Source: DATHVI01 sp035461385
GTDB lineage: Bacteria; Actinomycetota; Thermoleophilia; Solirubrobacterales; 70-9
DNA length: 29,038 nt
Direction of reading: 5' to 3'
Assembly (NCBI GenBank): GCA_035461385.1
Contig: DATHVI010000170.1
Coordinates: forward strand, 1 to 29,038
The notes beneath the pieces were generated by a model. The model was given only the letters and a program-made list of their open reading frames with translations. It ran no database searches and had not been told where the DNA came from. This document shows positions 1-8,407 of this stretch, piece by piece (positions within the stretch are counted from its first letter, which is position 1; every line of letters starts with the position of its first letter). The position numbers and the translations under genes were made by a program.

Positions 1-70
1 CCTCGAGCGCGATGATCACCACCAGGAGCACGTAGGCGACGGCACCGAGCAGGGTCACCCGAAGGCTCAT
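1..70 (-). CDS. Sensor histidine kinase, N-terminal fragment
   Basis: Only the first 23 codons lie in the window. They read from an ATG at 70 and encode a short start (MSLRVTLLG) followed by a hydrophobic stretch rich in Val, Leu and Ile, as expected for the first membrane helix of a sensor kinase. A GGGAG Shine-Dalgarno-like motif sits about 7 bases upstream. The gene starts 19 bases after the stop of the OmpR-type response regulator on the same strand, the usual regulator-then-kinase order. The kinase assignment rests on this context and the membrane segment; no catalytic domain is visible, so another membrane protein is possible. Confidence 0.6.
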   Translation of the reverse strand, partial: MSLRVTLLGAVAYVLLVVIIALE

Positions 71-89
71 CGCCGGCTCCCGCGCGCGC

Positions 90-809
90 TCAGGGCTCGG
101 CCTCGTCCGCGGCCGAGAACCGGAACCCGACGCCGCGCACGGTGTGCAGGTACCGGGGCTCGTTGGGGTCGTCGCCGAGCTTCTTGCGCAATCCCGAGAC
201 GTGGACGTCGAGGGTCTTCGTCGAGCCGAACCAGTTCATGTCCCAGACGTCTTCGATCAGCTGCTCGCGGGTGACCACCGACCCCGCCTCGCTCATCAGC
301 CGCGCGAGCAGGTCGAACTCCTTGCGCGAGAGCTCGAGCGGCTCTCCGCCGAGCGTCGCCTCGCGCCGGCTGCGGTCGAGCCGTACCGCCCCGACCTCGA
401 GCACGCCGTCGTCGGGCCCGCCGGCCGGCGGACTGGTCCGGCGGAGGACGGCACGGATCCGGGCGATCACCTCACGGGCGCTGAACGGCTTGACGACGTA
501 GTCGTCGGCACCGAGCTCGAGGCCGACGATCCTGTCGGCCTCGTCGCCGCGCGCGGTCAGCATCACGATCGGCACCTCGCTCGTGCTGCGGAGCTCGCGG
601 CAGACGTCGTAGCCCGAGCCGTCCGGCAGCATCAGGTCGAGGAGCACGAGGTCGGGCTCACCCGAGCGACCGTGCTCGAGCGCCTCCTGGGCCGTGCCGG
701 CGACGAGGGTCTCGAATCCCTCGCGCTCCAGCGCCGCCGCCAGCGGCCCGACGATCGAGCGCTCGTCCTCGACGACCAGGATCCGCCTGCGGCGCAGCGC
801 CATCTCCAT
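90..809 (-). CDS. OmpR/PhoB-family two-component response regulator
   Basis: A 239-residue transcription regulator. The N-terminal receiver domain (about residues 6-120) has the acidic pair in VVEDE, the phospho-acceptor Asp in LVLLDLMLPDGSGYD, the Thr of MLTARGD and the Lys of DDYVVKPF. A C-terminal winged helix (about 135-232) carries LSRKEFDLLARLM, the WFGSTKTLDVHVSGLRKKLG recognition helix and the closing HTVRGVGFRF. It should bind DNA after phosphorylation by the kinase starting just downstream at 70. I took the ATG at 809; an ATG two codons later is equally possible, and translation further upstream is low-complexity Arg-rich sequence. It lies 68 bases downstream of the secreted repeat protein, so the three genes may be cotranscribed. 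Confidence 0.93.
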   Translation of the reverse strand: MEMALRRRRILVVEDERSIVGPLAAALEREGFETLVAGTAQEALEHGRSGEPDLVLLDLMLPDGSGYDVCRELRSTSEVPIVMLTARGDEADRIVGLELGADDYVVKPFSAREVIARIRAVLRRTSPPAGGPDDGVLEVGAVRLDRSRREATLGGEPLELSRKEFDLLARLMSEAGSVVTREQLIEDVWDMNWFGSTKTLDVHVSGLRKKLGDDPNEPRYLHTVRGVGFRFSAADEAEP

Positions 810-877
810 GATCGTAAGCGGCGAAGGCGCCGTTCGGCGCCGCCGCCGCTCCGGTCCCGTGGCCGGCCTGCCCCGCC

Positions 878-1348
878 TCAGTCGTCGTCCCAGCGATCGT
901 CGTCGTCCCAGCGATCGTCGTCGTCCCAGGACCCGTGTCCGCTGTTGGCGCTGCCGGGGCCGCTGTTGTCGATCCGGCCGCCAGCCGGGCCCGACCCGCT
1001 GCAGCGCGGGTCGTTCGCGTGCTCGGTCTCGTCGCACGGCCCCGAGATGTCCCCGGGTCCGTCGTCGCCGCCGCGGTGACCGTCGTCGTCGCGCCGATCA
1101 TCGTCGCGGCCCGACCCGGTGCAGCGCGGGTCGTTCGCGTGCTCGGCCTCGTCGCACGGCCCCGAGATGTCATCACCGGTCGTCGTCGTGGTCGTGGTGG
1201 TCGTCTCGCTGGTGATGGTCGTCCCGTCGGTCGTGGTTCCGCTCGGCGTGCCGTCGCCGCCGGCGGCGCCGACCGCGATCGCGACCCCGGCGCTCAGGGC
1301 GACGATCGTCAGCGCCCCCAGCAGCAGTCTCTTGATCGTGTTGCTCAT
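878..1348 (-). CDS. Secreted Asp/Thr-rich protein with duplicated two-cysteine motif
   Basis: A 156-residue protein of no family I recognise. It begins with a signal peptide (positively charged NTIKR, then a hydrophobic core to about residue 30), continues into a Thr-rich linker, and carries two near-identical motifs, GPCDEAEHANDPRC and GPCDETEHANDPRC, 40 residues apart. The C terminus is a tandem WDDDDR repeat. Each motif has two Cys and several acidic residues plus His, which could form a disulfide or bind metal; this is inference. The start is well supported: GAGGAGG lies 6 bases before the ATG. The gene directly precedes the two-component regulator and kinase, so it may be a signal-related or target envelope protein of that system. 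Confidence 0.8.
   Translation of the reverse strand: MSNTIKRLLLGALTIVALSAGVAIAVGAAGGDGTPSGTTTDGTTITSETTTTTTTTTGDDISGPCDEAEHANDPRCTGSGRDDDRRDDDGHRGGDDGPGDISGPCDETEHANDPRCSGSGPAGGRIDNSGPGSANSGHGSWDDDDRWDDDDRWDDD
881..929. repeat. 18-bp tandem repeat, about 2.7 copies
   Basis: The unit gtcgtcgtcccagcgatc occurs twice exactly (881-898, 899-916) and then partially (917-929). On the minus strand it encodes the WDDDDR repeats that form the acidic tail of the secreted protein. Confidence 0.9.
989..1170. repeat. 62-bp direct repeat, two copies (989-1050 and 1109-1170)
   Basis: Two copies lie exactly 120 bp apart with two mismatches by eye (positions 999/1119 and 1027/1147). They encode the duplicated two-cysteine motif of the secreted protein. 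The 120-bp spacing keeps frame, so this is an internal in-frame duplication. The near-identity at DNA level suggests it is recent or maintained by gene conversion. Confidence 0.9.
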
Positions 1349-1478
1349 CGGTTCCTCCTCGTCAGCGTGGATTCGTCTTGCCTGTCGATGGAGGATGGGC
1401 CGCCGACGGCAGGCCCCGGTCAGGCCCGCCCCAAGCGGGTTCAAAAGGTTGGTTAGGAGTCGGTAAGCGCGACCGTGG

Positions 1479-3185
1479 TCAGCTCGTGACCTGCTCCCGC
1501 GACGGCGGCTGCCCGGGTGCGCGGCGCCCCGCCCCGGGGTGGTCGAGGAGGCGGTGCTCGAAGACGGTCCGCAGCTCGGGCCGGCGCCAGTCGGCGTCGG
1601 CGGTCGTCTCGACACGGAGGTGCGCCCGCTTCGGAGCGAGGCTCAGGGTCCCGATTTGGTTCTCGTAGCACGGCTCTTCGACCAGGCGCCACGCGGCCCG
1701 GGGCTGGCGCTCGCCGGCGAGCCGCGCGAGCGAGCGCCCCAGCCAGCCTCCGAAACGCGAGTTCCCGAGCCGCATCGCGAGGCGCTCGTGGCGGTTGAGG
1801 TCCTTGCGATACGCGGAGCAGACCGCCTGCCAGACCGGGGTGCCCGCGGCGGTCCCGGCCGGCAGCTCGACCTCGGCCAGGTAACAGTGGTGGACGTCGC
1901 CCGAGAGCATGATCACCGCCGCGGGCGGCGGGCCGCAGCGTCCCGAGACGACATCCTCCAGCAGCTCGCCGAGGCGCGCGAACGATTGCCGGAAGGCGGC
2001 CCAGTGGTCCATCACCGCCGCGCGCCGGATCCGCTCGGCGACCCGCGACGCCGGCGACCCCCAGGCGCCGTCCGCGACCGCGTCGATCCAGGCCTCGGCG
2101 TGATGGAGGCCGGCCGGGAGGAAGAACGGCACCGAGCTCGCGAGCAGCAGGTGATCGAAGTCCCCGCTCGCCTGCCCGGTGACCCAGTTCCATTCCCCCT
2201 CGTCGATGATCCGGCGCGCGCCCGGGTCGAGCTCGCGGCCGGCGCGGGTGTCGATCGCGACCAGCCGGATCCGACCGAGGTCGCGGGAGAAGCTCCAGCG
2301 GCTGTGGCCGGGCTGGCGGTCGGCTCCCCTCATCTCCTCGAGCAGTAGCGGACCGGCGTCGTCGGCGGCGCGGACGCGGCGGAGCAGGTCGTTTGCGTCG
2401 AGCTCGGCGACCGAGAGGTTGCCGAGGTGCTGGTAGACCCAGTAGGCGGCAAGGCCGGCGGCGATGTGGCGGTCGTACCAGGGCTTCTGGCGCATCTCGT
2501 CGACCCAAGCCTTCGAGATCTTCCACTGCGCGTGGATCTCGTGGTCGTCGAAGATCATCGCCGTCGGGACCGTCGCCAGCAGCCAGCGGATCAGCGGCTC
2601 CGACCAGGCCTCGCGGTAGGCGAGCGCGTACTCGTCGTAGTCGGCGAGCTCGCCGGGGGGCGCGTCGTCGCGCCCCGGGCGGCCGCGCGTGACCTCGAGC
2701 ATCGCCGGCGAGAGGTCGTCGGCGTAGATCTGATCGCCGAGCATCAACAGGCAGTCGGGCCACTCGTCCGATGGTGCTCGCGTCAGCCGCAGCGCGAGCG
2801 TGCGCAGCGCGTCTATCCCCTGCGCCTCCTCGTCCTCGGGCTCGTGGAGCACGTGCGGCGGCTCGTGTGGAAGCGAGACCCGGCACGAGCCGAAGACGAC
2901 GTCGATCTCGTCGCCGGGGGCGAGCGTCCTGATCAGGCTCGGCGGCAGGTCGGAGCCCGGCGGCGGCCAGACCACGTCGCCGTCGAGCCGTACGCTGTAC
3001 TCGCGCGTGGTGCCCGGCTCGAGCCCGCGAAGCTCGACCAGCGCGTAGTGGCGCCCTTCGACCGCGAACGTCGGCGAAGCGGTGCCGAGCACCTCGACCT
3101 CGCAGCGAGCGTCGGTCTCGACCCACAGCGTCGCCTCGGTCGCCTCGACGTGCCGCAGGATCGGTCCGAGAACCAGGTTCGCCAT
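1479..3185 (-). CDS. PhoD-like metallophosphatase
   Basis: A 568-residue protein of the PhoD-like alkaline phosphatase/phosphodiesterase family. An N-terminal fibronectin-like domain (about 1-90, with VLGPILRHVEATEATLWVET) precedes a metallophosphatase domain. The metal-binding motifs are in order: FGSCR (about 115), LMLGDQIYADD (about 165), FDDHEI (about 230) and LSGDVHHCYLAE (about 425). No clear signal peptide is present, unlike classical secreted PhoD, so it may act in the cytoplasm or leave by another route. The ATG start leads directly into the conserved first strand. It is followed upstream by a 177-base gap and then the TetR gene on the same strand; a functional link is not evident. 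The true substrate cannot be told from sequence. Confidence 0.92.
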   Translation of the reverse strand: MANLVLGPILRHVEATEATLWVETDARCEVEVLGTASPTFAVEGRHYALVELRGLEPGTTREYSVRLDGDVVWPPPGSDLPPSLIRTLAPGDEIDVVFGSCRVSLPHEPPHVLHEPEDEEAQGIDALRTLALRLTRAPSDEWPDCLLMLGDQIYADDLSPAMLEVTRGRPGRDDAPPGELADYDEYALAYREAWSEPLIRWLLATVPTAMIFDDHEIHAQWKISKAWVDEMRQKPWYDRHIAAGLAAYWVYQHLGNLSVAELDANDLLRRVRAADDAGPLLLEEMRGADRQPGHSRWSFSRDLGRIRLVAIDTRAGRELDPGARRIIDEGEWNWVTGQASGDFDHLLLASSVPFFLPAGLHHAEAWIDAVADGAWGSPASRVAERIRRAAVMDHWAAFRQSFARLGELLEDVVSGRCGPPPAAVIMLSGDVHHCYLAEVELPAGTAAGTPVWQAVCSAYRKDLNRHERLAMRLGNSRFGGWLGRSLARLAGERQPRAAWRLVEEPCYENQIGTLSLAPKRAHLRVETTADADWRRPELRTVFEHRLLDHPGAGRRAPGQPPSREQVTS

Positions 3186-3362
3186 GCCCCGGTTATGTAC
3201 CCGCAGGATCGTCGCCGAACCGGAAGTCCCGCGCCCCCCAGGTCAGGCGAGGCCCGCCGACCTCGTCCGCCACCGGCGGACCGAGCAACGAGTCCCGCTC
3301 GCCCGGATCGAGGACGAGGTCGAGGCCCTGGCCCGTGGGCTCGTCGCCGCTGCCCGCTCCGG

Positions 3363-4010
3363 CTAGCTCTCGCCGCTGGCGGCTGGGTCATCGGTCTCGC
3401 CTGCGACCACCACCGCCGGAAGCACGTCGCGGACCGACGCGAGGATGCTCTCGGCGATCAGCGCGTGGGTCTGTGCGCGGGTGCCGCCTCTGCCGGATGC
3501 CCAGTCGAGCAGCGCGCGTTGGATCAGCCCGATCGTCGCCCGCATCGTGATCAGCGCCTCTGGAGGCGGGTCAGGCGTCCCGAGGTGGTTCGCCAGCATG
3601 CGCCGAGCGAGGCGGTCGCGGAGCTCGTCCTGGACCGCCTCGACCTCGGGGTCGCGGCCGAGCGGGCCGAGGCCGAGCAGGACCAGGAACGAGCCCCGGC
3701 GCGCCTCTACCAGGTCGAGCCAGGCCGCAGTGTTGGCGTCGACGGTGCCCTCGATCGGAAGGCCGAGGTCGGTGCGGACCGCGTCGGGGATCCGGTCGAG
3801 GTTCGCCCGCGCGACCGCGAGGAACAACGCGCGCTTGTCGCCGAAGTAGTGGTTGACGAGCGTCCGGCTGGCGCCGGCGTCAGCGGCGATCTCGTCGACG
3901 TGGACCTCGTCGTAGGGCCGGGCGGCGAACGCCCGCGTCGCCGCCCTCAGGATCTCGTCCCGGCGCTGATCGGGATCGAGTCTTCTGCGCGTTCGCTTCC
4001 TCGGTCCCAC
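3363..4010 (-). CDS. TetR/AcrR-family transcriptional regulator
   Basis: A 215-residue repressor-type protein. The N-terminal helix-turn-helix (about residues 15-62) reads RRDEILRAATRAFAARPYDEV then VDEIAADAGASRTLVNHYFGDKRALF, the standard TetR pattern. The C-terminal ligand-binding half is divergent, as usual. Translation appears to start at a GTG (4010) with GAGGA directly before it, a poor spacing. It begins 51 bases after the stop of the beta-propeller gene and on the same strand, so both are probably one transcript. The palindrome in the propeller promoter is a natural candidate operator, which would make this an autoregulated pair. Confidence 0.92.
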   Translation of the reverse strand: MGPRKRTRRRLDPDQRRDEILRAATRAFAARPYDEVHVDEIAADAGASRTLVNHYFGDKRALFLAVARANLDRIPDAVRTDLGLPIEGTVDANTAAWLDLVEARRGSFLVLLGLGPLGRDPEVEAVQDELRDRLARRMLANHLGTPDPPPEALITMRATIGLIQRALLDWASGRGGTRAQTHALIAESILASVRDVLPAVVVAGETDDPAASGES

Positions 4011-4061
4011 TCCTCGGCACTCAGCTCGGCGGGCCGACCTGAGCCGTGACTCCCTCCCGCT

Positions 4062-6161
4062 TCACGGCCGCAGCGGCTTCGGTTGGCCGGTCAACGGCGT
4101 CTCGACCGGCGCCGCGGCGCCGACCATGATCACGACGTGATAGCCGCCGGGGTTGTTCTGGATCGCCGCCAGCTTCCAGTTGTTGGTGATCCAGACGTTC
4201 CCCGAGGGGTCGATCTCGACCGCCGTGTTTCGCTGCAGCCCGGCGAAGCCGTAGCCGCTCTTCGGCGAGATCGGATCCCCTGTCCGCTTGCCCTGCGGGC
4301 AGTTCTTCGCCCGCACGCCGCAGAACGCGCTCACCCTGCGGCCGGCGAAGTTGCTGACCCAGACGTTGTCGCGGCCGTCGACGGCGATGCCCCAGGGAAC
4401 GACCGCGCCGCCGCCGGTGAAGCCGCCCTTCGGGTTCTCCACCGTGCTCTGCGGACTCAGGACCTGGCCGGCGGGGCTGATCAGCGTCACCGAGCCGCCG
4501 CGGTCCGCGAGGTCGATCGCGGTACCCGGGCAGGGCAGGTTGATCGCGCCGGAGTTGGCGACCCAGATGTTCCCGGTGCTGTCGGCCGCGACGCCCATCG
4601 GGTAGTTGAGGCCGCCGCCGGTGATCGGCGACTGCGCGGTCGGCGTCCCGTCGGCGTCGTACATCCCGACGGCGTCGCTCAGCGTGCTGCTGATGAACGC
4701 GTTGCCGGCGCGGTTGAAGGCGATGTCGAACGGCTTGTCGAGGCTCGAGTCGCGGATGCTCTTCGCCTCGGCCGGGTCGCCACCCGGGTAGATGGTGAAG
4801 CTGTCGTGTGGCTCGGTCTCGCCGAGCGGATCGTCGTAGGGGCCGCAGTTCGCGATCCAGATGTCGCCCTCGGCGTTTGAGACCGTCCCCTGCGGCCAGC
4901 TCAGGTTTCCGTCGCTGATCCCGTCCGGACCGGATAGCGGCGTGCCGTCGCCGGCGAACTTCGAGACCGTGTTGTGGGGTGGCTGGTCCTCGGTCGGGCA
5001 TCCCGGCGCCGGGGCGGCGAAGCCGAAGTTCCCGACCCAGACGTTGCCGTCGGGATCGAACGTGATCCCGTAGCCGCTGCCGCTGATCCCACCGCCCTCG
5101 ATCGGCGAGAAGGGGGCGTAGCTTCCGTCGGGCTCGAAGACCGCGACGATCCGACTGCCGCAGACCGCCTCGGTGGGGTCGCGGCTGTAGACGTAGTTGT
5201 TCGCAACCCAGGCGTTGCCGGCGGCGTCGAAGGCGATGTTGCCGGGCCCGTCGAGCGACGACCCGTCGCCGACGAAGCGGAGGAAGAGCCCCCAGTTGCC
5301 GGGCCGCTCGCCGCGGCCGAGGGCGGGCCGGTACGGGCTCGGCGCCGAGCGCGAAAGCCTGAACAGCCGCCTCACGTTCGCGCCCGGGTTGCGGGCGACG
5401 GTGGCGAACGCCGCGAGGGTTGTCTTGGCGCGCTCGGCGCCGCGGACCTTGGTCGCCGCGAACAGGCGCCCGCAGCGCGCTTCGCTTCGCGCGCACCCGG
5501 CGAGCATGTTGGCGAGCGAGTGAAACGTCTCCCGGGTCGGGGTCCGGCGGCCGTTCGGCGCCGTCGCCAGCACCTTCGCGACCCGCCCGGTCTTCGGGTC
5601 GGCGAGGTTGTGGGCCATCATCGTCGCGTTCTCAGTCCCCGGGGCGATCGCCCGGATCCGCCAGCCGCGGATGAACTGCGCCGCGGCGAAACCGGCGGCG
5701 ACGGTGGTGAGCTCGTTGACCCGGACCCGGTGTTCGAACGGCGCCGTGCTCAGGACCGTCGCCAGCCGCACCGCCCGCCGACGGCTGGCCCCCGGGACGC
5801 CGCTTGCGACGTAGAGGACGGCGTTCGCGGCGCCGGGCTTGCGGTAGCGGATCGCGAACCGTCCCCGGCGATCGGTCCGGTCGCGACCGATCGGCTTCGG
5901 CCGCTTCCCGCTCGACGCGTAGAGCGTCACCGGCGCGCGCTCGATCGGTCGACCCGCGCTCTCGACCGTTCCCCGCCCGATCGCGGCGTCGGCGCTCGCG
6001 ACGATCCCGATCAGCAGCACGCCGACGGTCGCCGGGAGCACGGCGACGGCGACGGCGCGGCGATCGGATCGCTCGACCTCCCTTCGAGGCTGGAGTGGTT
6101 GCAGGTCGATCGACTTCGCCTCCGTCCTTGGGCTCGACACCTCCCCCGAAGGGAGGGCCAA
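4062..6161 (-). CDS. Membrane-anchored or secreted NHL/Vgb-type beta-propeller protein
   Basis: A 699-residue protein. After a charged N terminus comes a hydrophobic segment (about residues 36-60, AVAVAVLPATVGVLLIGIV) ending in ASADA, a likely signal peptide or anchor. A small Ig/transthyretin-like domain follows (about 65-125). The C-terminal 430 residues hold seven repeats with a G-N-x-W-V-x-N signature: GNAWVANN, GNVWVGNF, GDIWIANC, GNAFISST, GNIWVANS, DNVWVSNF and GNVWITNN. This matches NHL or virginiamycin-B-lyase-like propellers of seven blades. Lyase activity is not implied. The chosen start is a TTG at 6161; a GTG at 6140 is an alternative. A TetR gene follows 51 bases downstream. Two Cys-containing loops may form disulfides outside the cell. 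Confidence 0.85.
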   Translation of the reverse strand: MALPSGEVSSPRTEAKSIDLQPLQPRREVERSDRRAVAVAVLPATVGVLLIGIVASADAAIGRGTVESAGRPIERAPVTLYASSGKRPKPIGRDRTDRRGRFAIRYRKPGAANAVLYVASGVPGASRRRAVRLATVLSTAPFEHRVRVNELTTVAAGFAAAQFIRGWRIRAIAPGTENATMMAHNLADPKTGRVAKVLATAPNGRRTPTRETFHSLANMLAGCARSEARCGRLFAATKVRGAERAKTTLAAFATVARNPGANVRRLFRLSRSAPSPYRPALGRGERPGNWGLFLRFVGDGSSLDGPGNIAFDAAGNAWVANNYVYSRDPTEAVCGSRIVAVFEPDGSYAPFSPIEGGGISGSGYGITFDPDGNVWVGNFGFAAPAPGCPTEDQPPHNTVSKFAGDGTPLSGPDGISDGNLSWPQGTVSNAEGDIWIANCGPYDDPLGETEPHDSFTIYPGGDPAEAKSIRDSSLDKPFDIAFNRAGNAFISSTLSDAVGMYDADGTPTAQSPITGGGLNYPMGVAADSTGNIWVANSGAINLPCPGTAIDLADRGGSVTLISPAGQVLSPQSTVENPKGGFTGGGAVVPWGIAVDGRDNVWVSNFAGRRVSAFCGVRAKNCPQGKRTGDPISPKSGYGFAGLQRNTAVEIDPSGNVWITNNWKLAAIQNNPGGYHVVIMVGAAAPVETPLTGQPKPLRP

Positions 6162-6171
6162 TGACCGGGCG

Positions 6172-6200
6172 AGCGTACACTATTGACGCCACGTCAACAA
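6172..6200 (-). promoter_or_regulatory. Candidate promoter of the propeller-tetR unit
   Basis: On the minus strand TTGTTG (6195-6200) and TACGCT (6172-6177) are separated by 17 bases, a fair match to a housekeeping -35/-10 pair. The -10 box ends 10 bases before the TTG start at 6161, so the leader would be very short. Confidence 0.45.
6183..6197. promoter_or_regulatory. Perfect inverted repeat, candidate TetR operator
   Basis: TTGACG CCA CGTCAA is a perfect 6-bp inverted repeat with a 3-bp centre. It lies between and partly over the candidate -35 and spacer of the propeller gene promoter, where a repressor would block polymerase. The TetR regulator encoded downstream in the same unit is the obvious candidate ligand; this is inferred from position only. 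Confidence 0.5.
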
Positions 6201-6228
6201 GGCTCGGCGGCCGCCGACCGGAGGTGCG

Positions 6229-6717
6229 CTACTCGGGTCGGACGTGGGCGATGTCGACGCCGTGCACGCGCTCCAAGCGCTCGGCGATCAGCGAGCGATG
6301 GCAAGCCGCGGGCTCGCGCTCGACGCAGAGCAGCGCCGTCGTTCGATCGGCGGGGAGCCCGGCGACGAACGGCGCGAGGTCGACGCGGTCGAGCACCTCG
6401 TCGAGGTAGCGACGCTGCACTTCCTCCGCCAGCGCTACCCGCGATCGCTGGCCGACGCCGAGACGCTCGTCCTCGCGGTACTGCAGCTCGCGGATCGCGG
6501 TCGTCGGCGCGAGCTCGGGCCGGCGCTCGTACTCGATCCCGGCGTCGCGGAGCGCGGCCTGAAGCCGCTTCGAGTTTGCCCACGCGTACTTGCGCCCGCG
6601 CACGCCCCGGCGCTGGCGGACGTCGATCAGCCGACGGACGTCAGCGTCGCGGAGCGCGTCGATGAAGCTGCGGGCACCGAAGCCGTAGACGCCGACCGTC
6701 ACCACCCGGGGGGGCAT
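6229..6717 (-). CDS. DUF488-family protein
   Basis: A 162-residue cytoplasmic protein matching the DUF488 pattern: the opening VVTVGVYGFGARSFIDALRDADVRRLIDVR, the Arg- and Trp-containing YAWANSKRLQAALRDAGIEYERRPELAP, and the closing LLCVEREPAACHRSLIAERL with its conserved Cys-His. The biochemical role of this family is not established. The gene stands between the propeller promoter and the dehydrogenase gene, 33 bases downstream of the latter on the same strand, so it may be cotranscribed with it. Confidence 0.88.
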   Translation of the reverse strand: MPPRVVTVGVYGFGARSFIDALRDADVRRLIDVRQRRGVRGRKYAWANSKRLQAALRDAGIEYERRPELAPTTAIRELQYREDERLGVGQRSRVALAEEVQRRYLDEVLDRVDLAPFVAGLPADRTTALLCVEREPAACHRSLIAERLERVHGVDIAHVRPE

Positions 6718-6750
6718 ACGGCCATCGTCTCACGCCGCGAACCGGCCCGC

Positions 6751-8217
6751 TCAGGTCTTGACCGCGATGTACTTCGTCTCGAGGTACTCCTCGATCCCCT
6801 CGTTGCCGCCCTCGCGGCCGACGCCCGACTGCTTGACGCCGCCGAATGGCGCGCCGGCGTTCGAGACCATCCCCTGGTTGAGGCCGATCATCCCCGTCTC
6901 GAGCCCCTCGCAGACCCGCAGCGCGCGATCGATGTCCGAGGTGAAGACGTAGGCGACGAGCCCGTACTCGGTCTCGTTTGCGGCGGCAATCGCCTCGTCG
7001 GTCGAGTCGAACGAGGCCACCGGCGCGACCGGGCCGAAGATCTCCTCCTTCAGCACCCGGGCGTCGGGGCTGACGCCGCCGAGCACGGTCGGCTCGTAGA
7101 AGTACCCGGCGCCGGCGACGGCCTGGCCGCCGACGATCGCTTCGGCACCCCTCGAAAGCGCGTCGCCGACCAGCTCTCCGACCTTCTCGCGCTGGTTCTC
7201 GTCGATCAAGGGACCGACCTCGACCCCGTCCTCTGTCCCGCGGCCGAGCTTCATCCGCCCCATCCGCTCGGCAAGCCGCGAGGCGAACTCGTCGGCGACC
7301 GGCTCGGCGACGTGGAAGCGGTTCGCCGACGTGCACGCCTCGCCGATGTTCCGCATCTTCGCGATCATCGCCCCGTCGACCACCGCGTCGAGGTCGGCGT
7401 CGTCGAAGACCAGGAACGGGGCGTTCCCGCCGAGCTCCATCGAGACGTTGAGCACGTTTGAGGCCGACTGGGCGATCAGCTTGCGGCCGACCTCGGTCGA
7501 GCCGGTGAACGAGAGCTTTCGCAGGCGGGGGTCGGAGATGATCGGCTCCGAGACCGAGCTCGAGGACGAGCTCGTGATCACGTTCAGGACCCCGTCGGGC
7601 AGGCCGCACTCGGCGAGCAGCTCGGCGAGGGCGAACGCCGAGAGCGGCGTCTGCTGGGCGGGCTTCCAGACGATCGTGCAGCCGGCGGCGATCGCGGGGC
7701 CGATCTTGCGCGTCCCCATCGCGGTCGGGAAGTTCCAGGGGGTGATGAAGTAGCAGGGGCCGACCGGCTGGCGCATCACCCAGACTCGCGAGGCGCCGTT
7801 GCCGGCCACCTTCCAGTAGCCCTCGACCCGCAGCGCCTCGCCGGCGAACCAGCGGAAGAACTCGGCTGCGTAGGTGATCTCGGCCCGGGACTCGGCGAGC
7901 GCCTTCCCCATCTCGAGCGTCATCACCAGCGCGAGCTCGTCGGCGCGCTCGTTGAGGCGGACGAAGGCGCGGTGGAGGATCTCCGAGCGCTCGTTCGGCG
8001 GCGTTGCCGCCCACTCGGCCTGGGCGGCGACCGCGGCGTCGAGGGCCGCGGTCGCGTCCTCGGGCGTCGCGTCGGCCACTTCGCAGAGCGCCTCACCGGT
8101 CGCCGGGTCCTCGACCGCGAGCGTCTCGCCGCCGGAGGCGTCGCGCCACTCGCCGCCGATCAGCAGGCGCTTGGGGACAGCGTCGATGGTCGTCTGCTCG
8201 TCAGTGGCGATGCTCAT
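6751..8217 (-). CDS. gabD: NAD(P)-dependent succinate-semialdehyde dehydrogenase family
   Basis: A 488-residue aldehyde dehydrogenase, full length for the family. It oxidises an aldehyde to the acid with NAD(P). Visible motifs are the N-terminal FIGGEW-like LLIGGEWRDA, the substrate/cofactor segment TPWNFPTAMGTRKIGPA, the WKPAQQTPLSA helix, the nucleotide-binding FTGSTEVGRKL, the catalytic Glu in MELGGNAPFLVF, the catalytic Cys in GEACTSANRF, and the C-terminal EEIFGPVAPV and PFGGVKQSGVGREGG. Overall it most resembles the succinate/glutarate-semialdehyde dehydrogenase branch, but substrate choice within the superfamily is uncertain. The ATG at 8217 has GGAGG 5 bases upstream, which decides the start. 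No transaminase neighbour is present to support GABA catabolism. Confidence 0.88.
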   Translation of the reverse strand: MSIATDEQTTIDAVPKRLLIGGEWRDASGGETLAVEDPATGEALCEVADATPEDATAALDAAVAAQAEWAATPPNERSEILHRAFVRLNERADELALVMTLEMGKALAESRAEITYAAEFFRWFAGEALRVEGYWKVAGNGASRVWVMRQPVGPCYFITPWNFPTAMGTRKIGPAIAAGCTIVWKPAQQTPLSAFALAELLAECGLPDGVLNVITSSSSSSVSEPIISDPRLRKLSFTGSTEVGRKLIAQSASNVLNVSMELGGNAPFLVFDDADLDAVVDGAMIAKMRNIGEACTSANRFHVAEPVADEFASRLAERMGRMKLGRGTEDGVEVGPLIDENQREKVGELVGDALSRGAEAIVGGQAVAGAGYFYEPTVLGGVSPDARVLKEEIFGPVAPVASFDSTDEAIAAANETEYGLVAYVFTSDIDRALRVCEGLETGMIGLNQGMVSNAGAPFGGVKQSGVGREGGNEGIEEYLETKYIAVKT

Positions 8218-8407
8218 GGGGACCTCCGGATCATGGCTCCAACTCTTCTCTCCGGCTACCCGCGACGCGCGCGATGCCACGCCGGAGCCTAGTGCGGCTG
8301 CACGATCGCGACCGGTCCGGCGCGAGCGGGAGGGCAATTGCAGCCGCGGTCGAACCGCGACTTCGGTGGCCGACCGTTGTTTTCGCTCTCGAGGGGGCCG
8401 ACTACCG

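Noticed and set aside
3195..3366. Small plus-strand frame ending in a helical, coding-looking segment (ARIEDEVEALARGLV)
   Set aside because: No start codon or ribosome site that I could support between the two minus-strand genes. The segment is short and could be chance.
2427..4049. A 540-codon open frame on the plus strand
   Set aside because: It lies antisense to the PhoD-like and TetR genes, is rich in Arg, Asp and Val, and shows no domain motif. Long antisense frames are expected at this GC content.
4021..5496. A 491-codon minus-strand frame inside the propeller gene
   Set aside because: Arg-rich, low-complexity translation in the wrong frame; the overlapping frame has seven clear propeller repeats.
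8218..8407. Possible riboswitch upstream of the SpoIID-domain gene
   Set aside because: I looked for c-di-AMP-type conserved blocks because cell-wall hydrolase genes can carry them, and saw none. It is best treated as a divergent promoter region.
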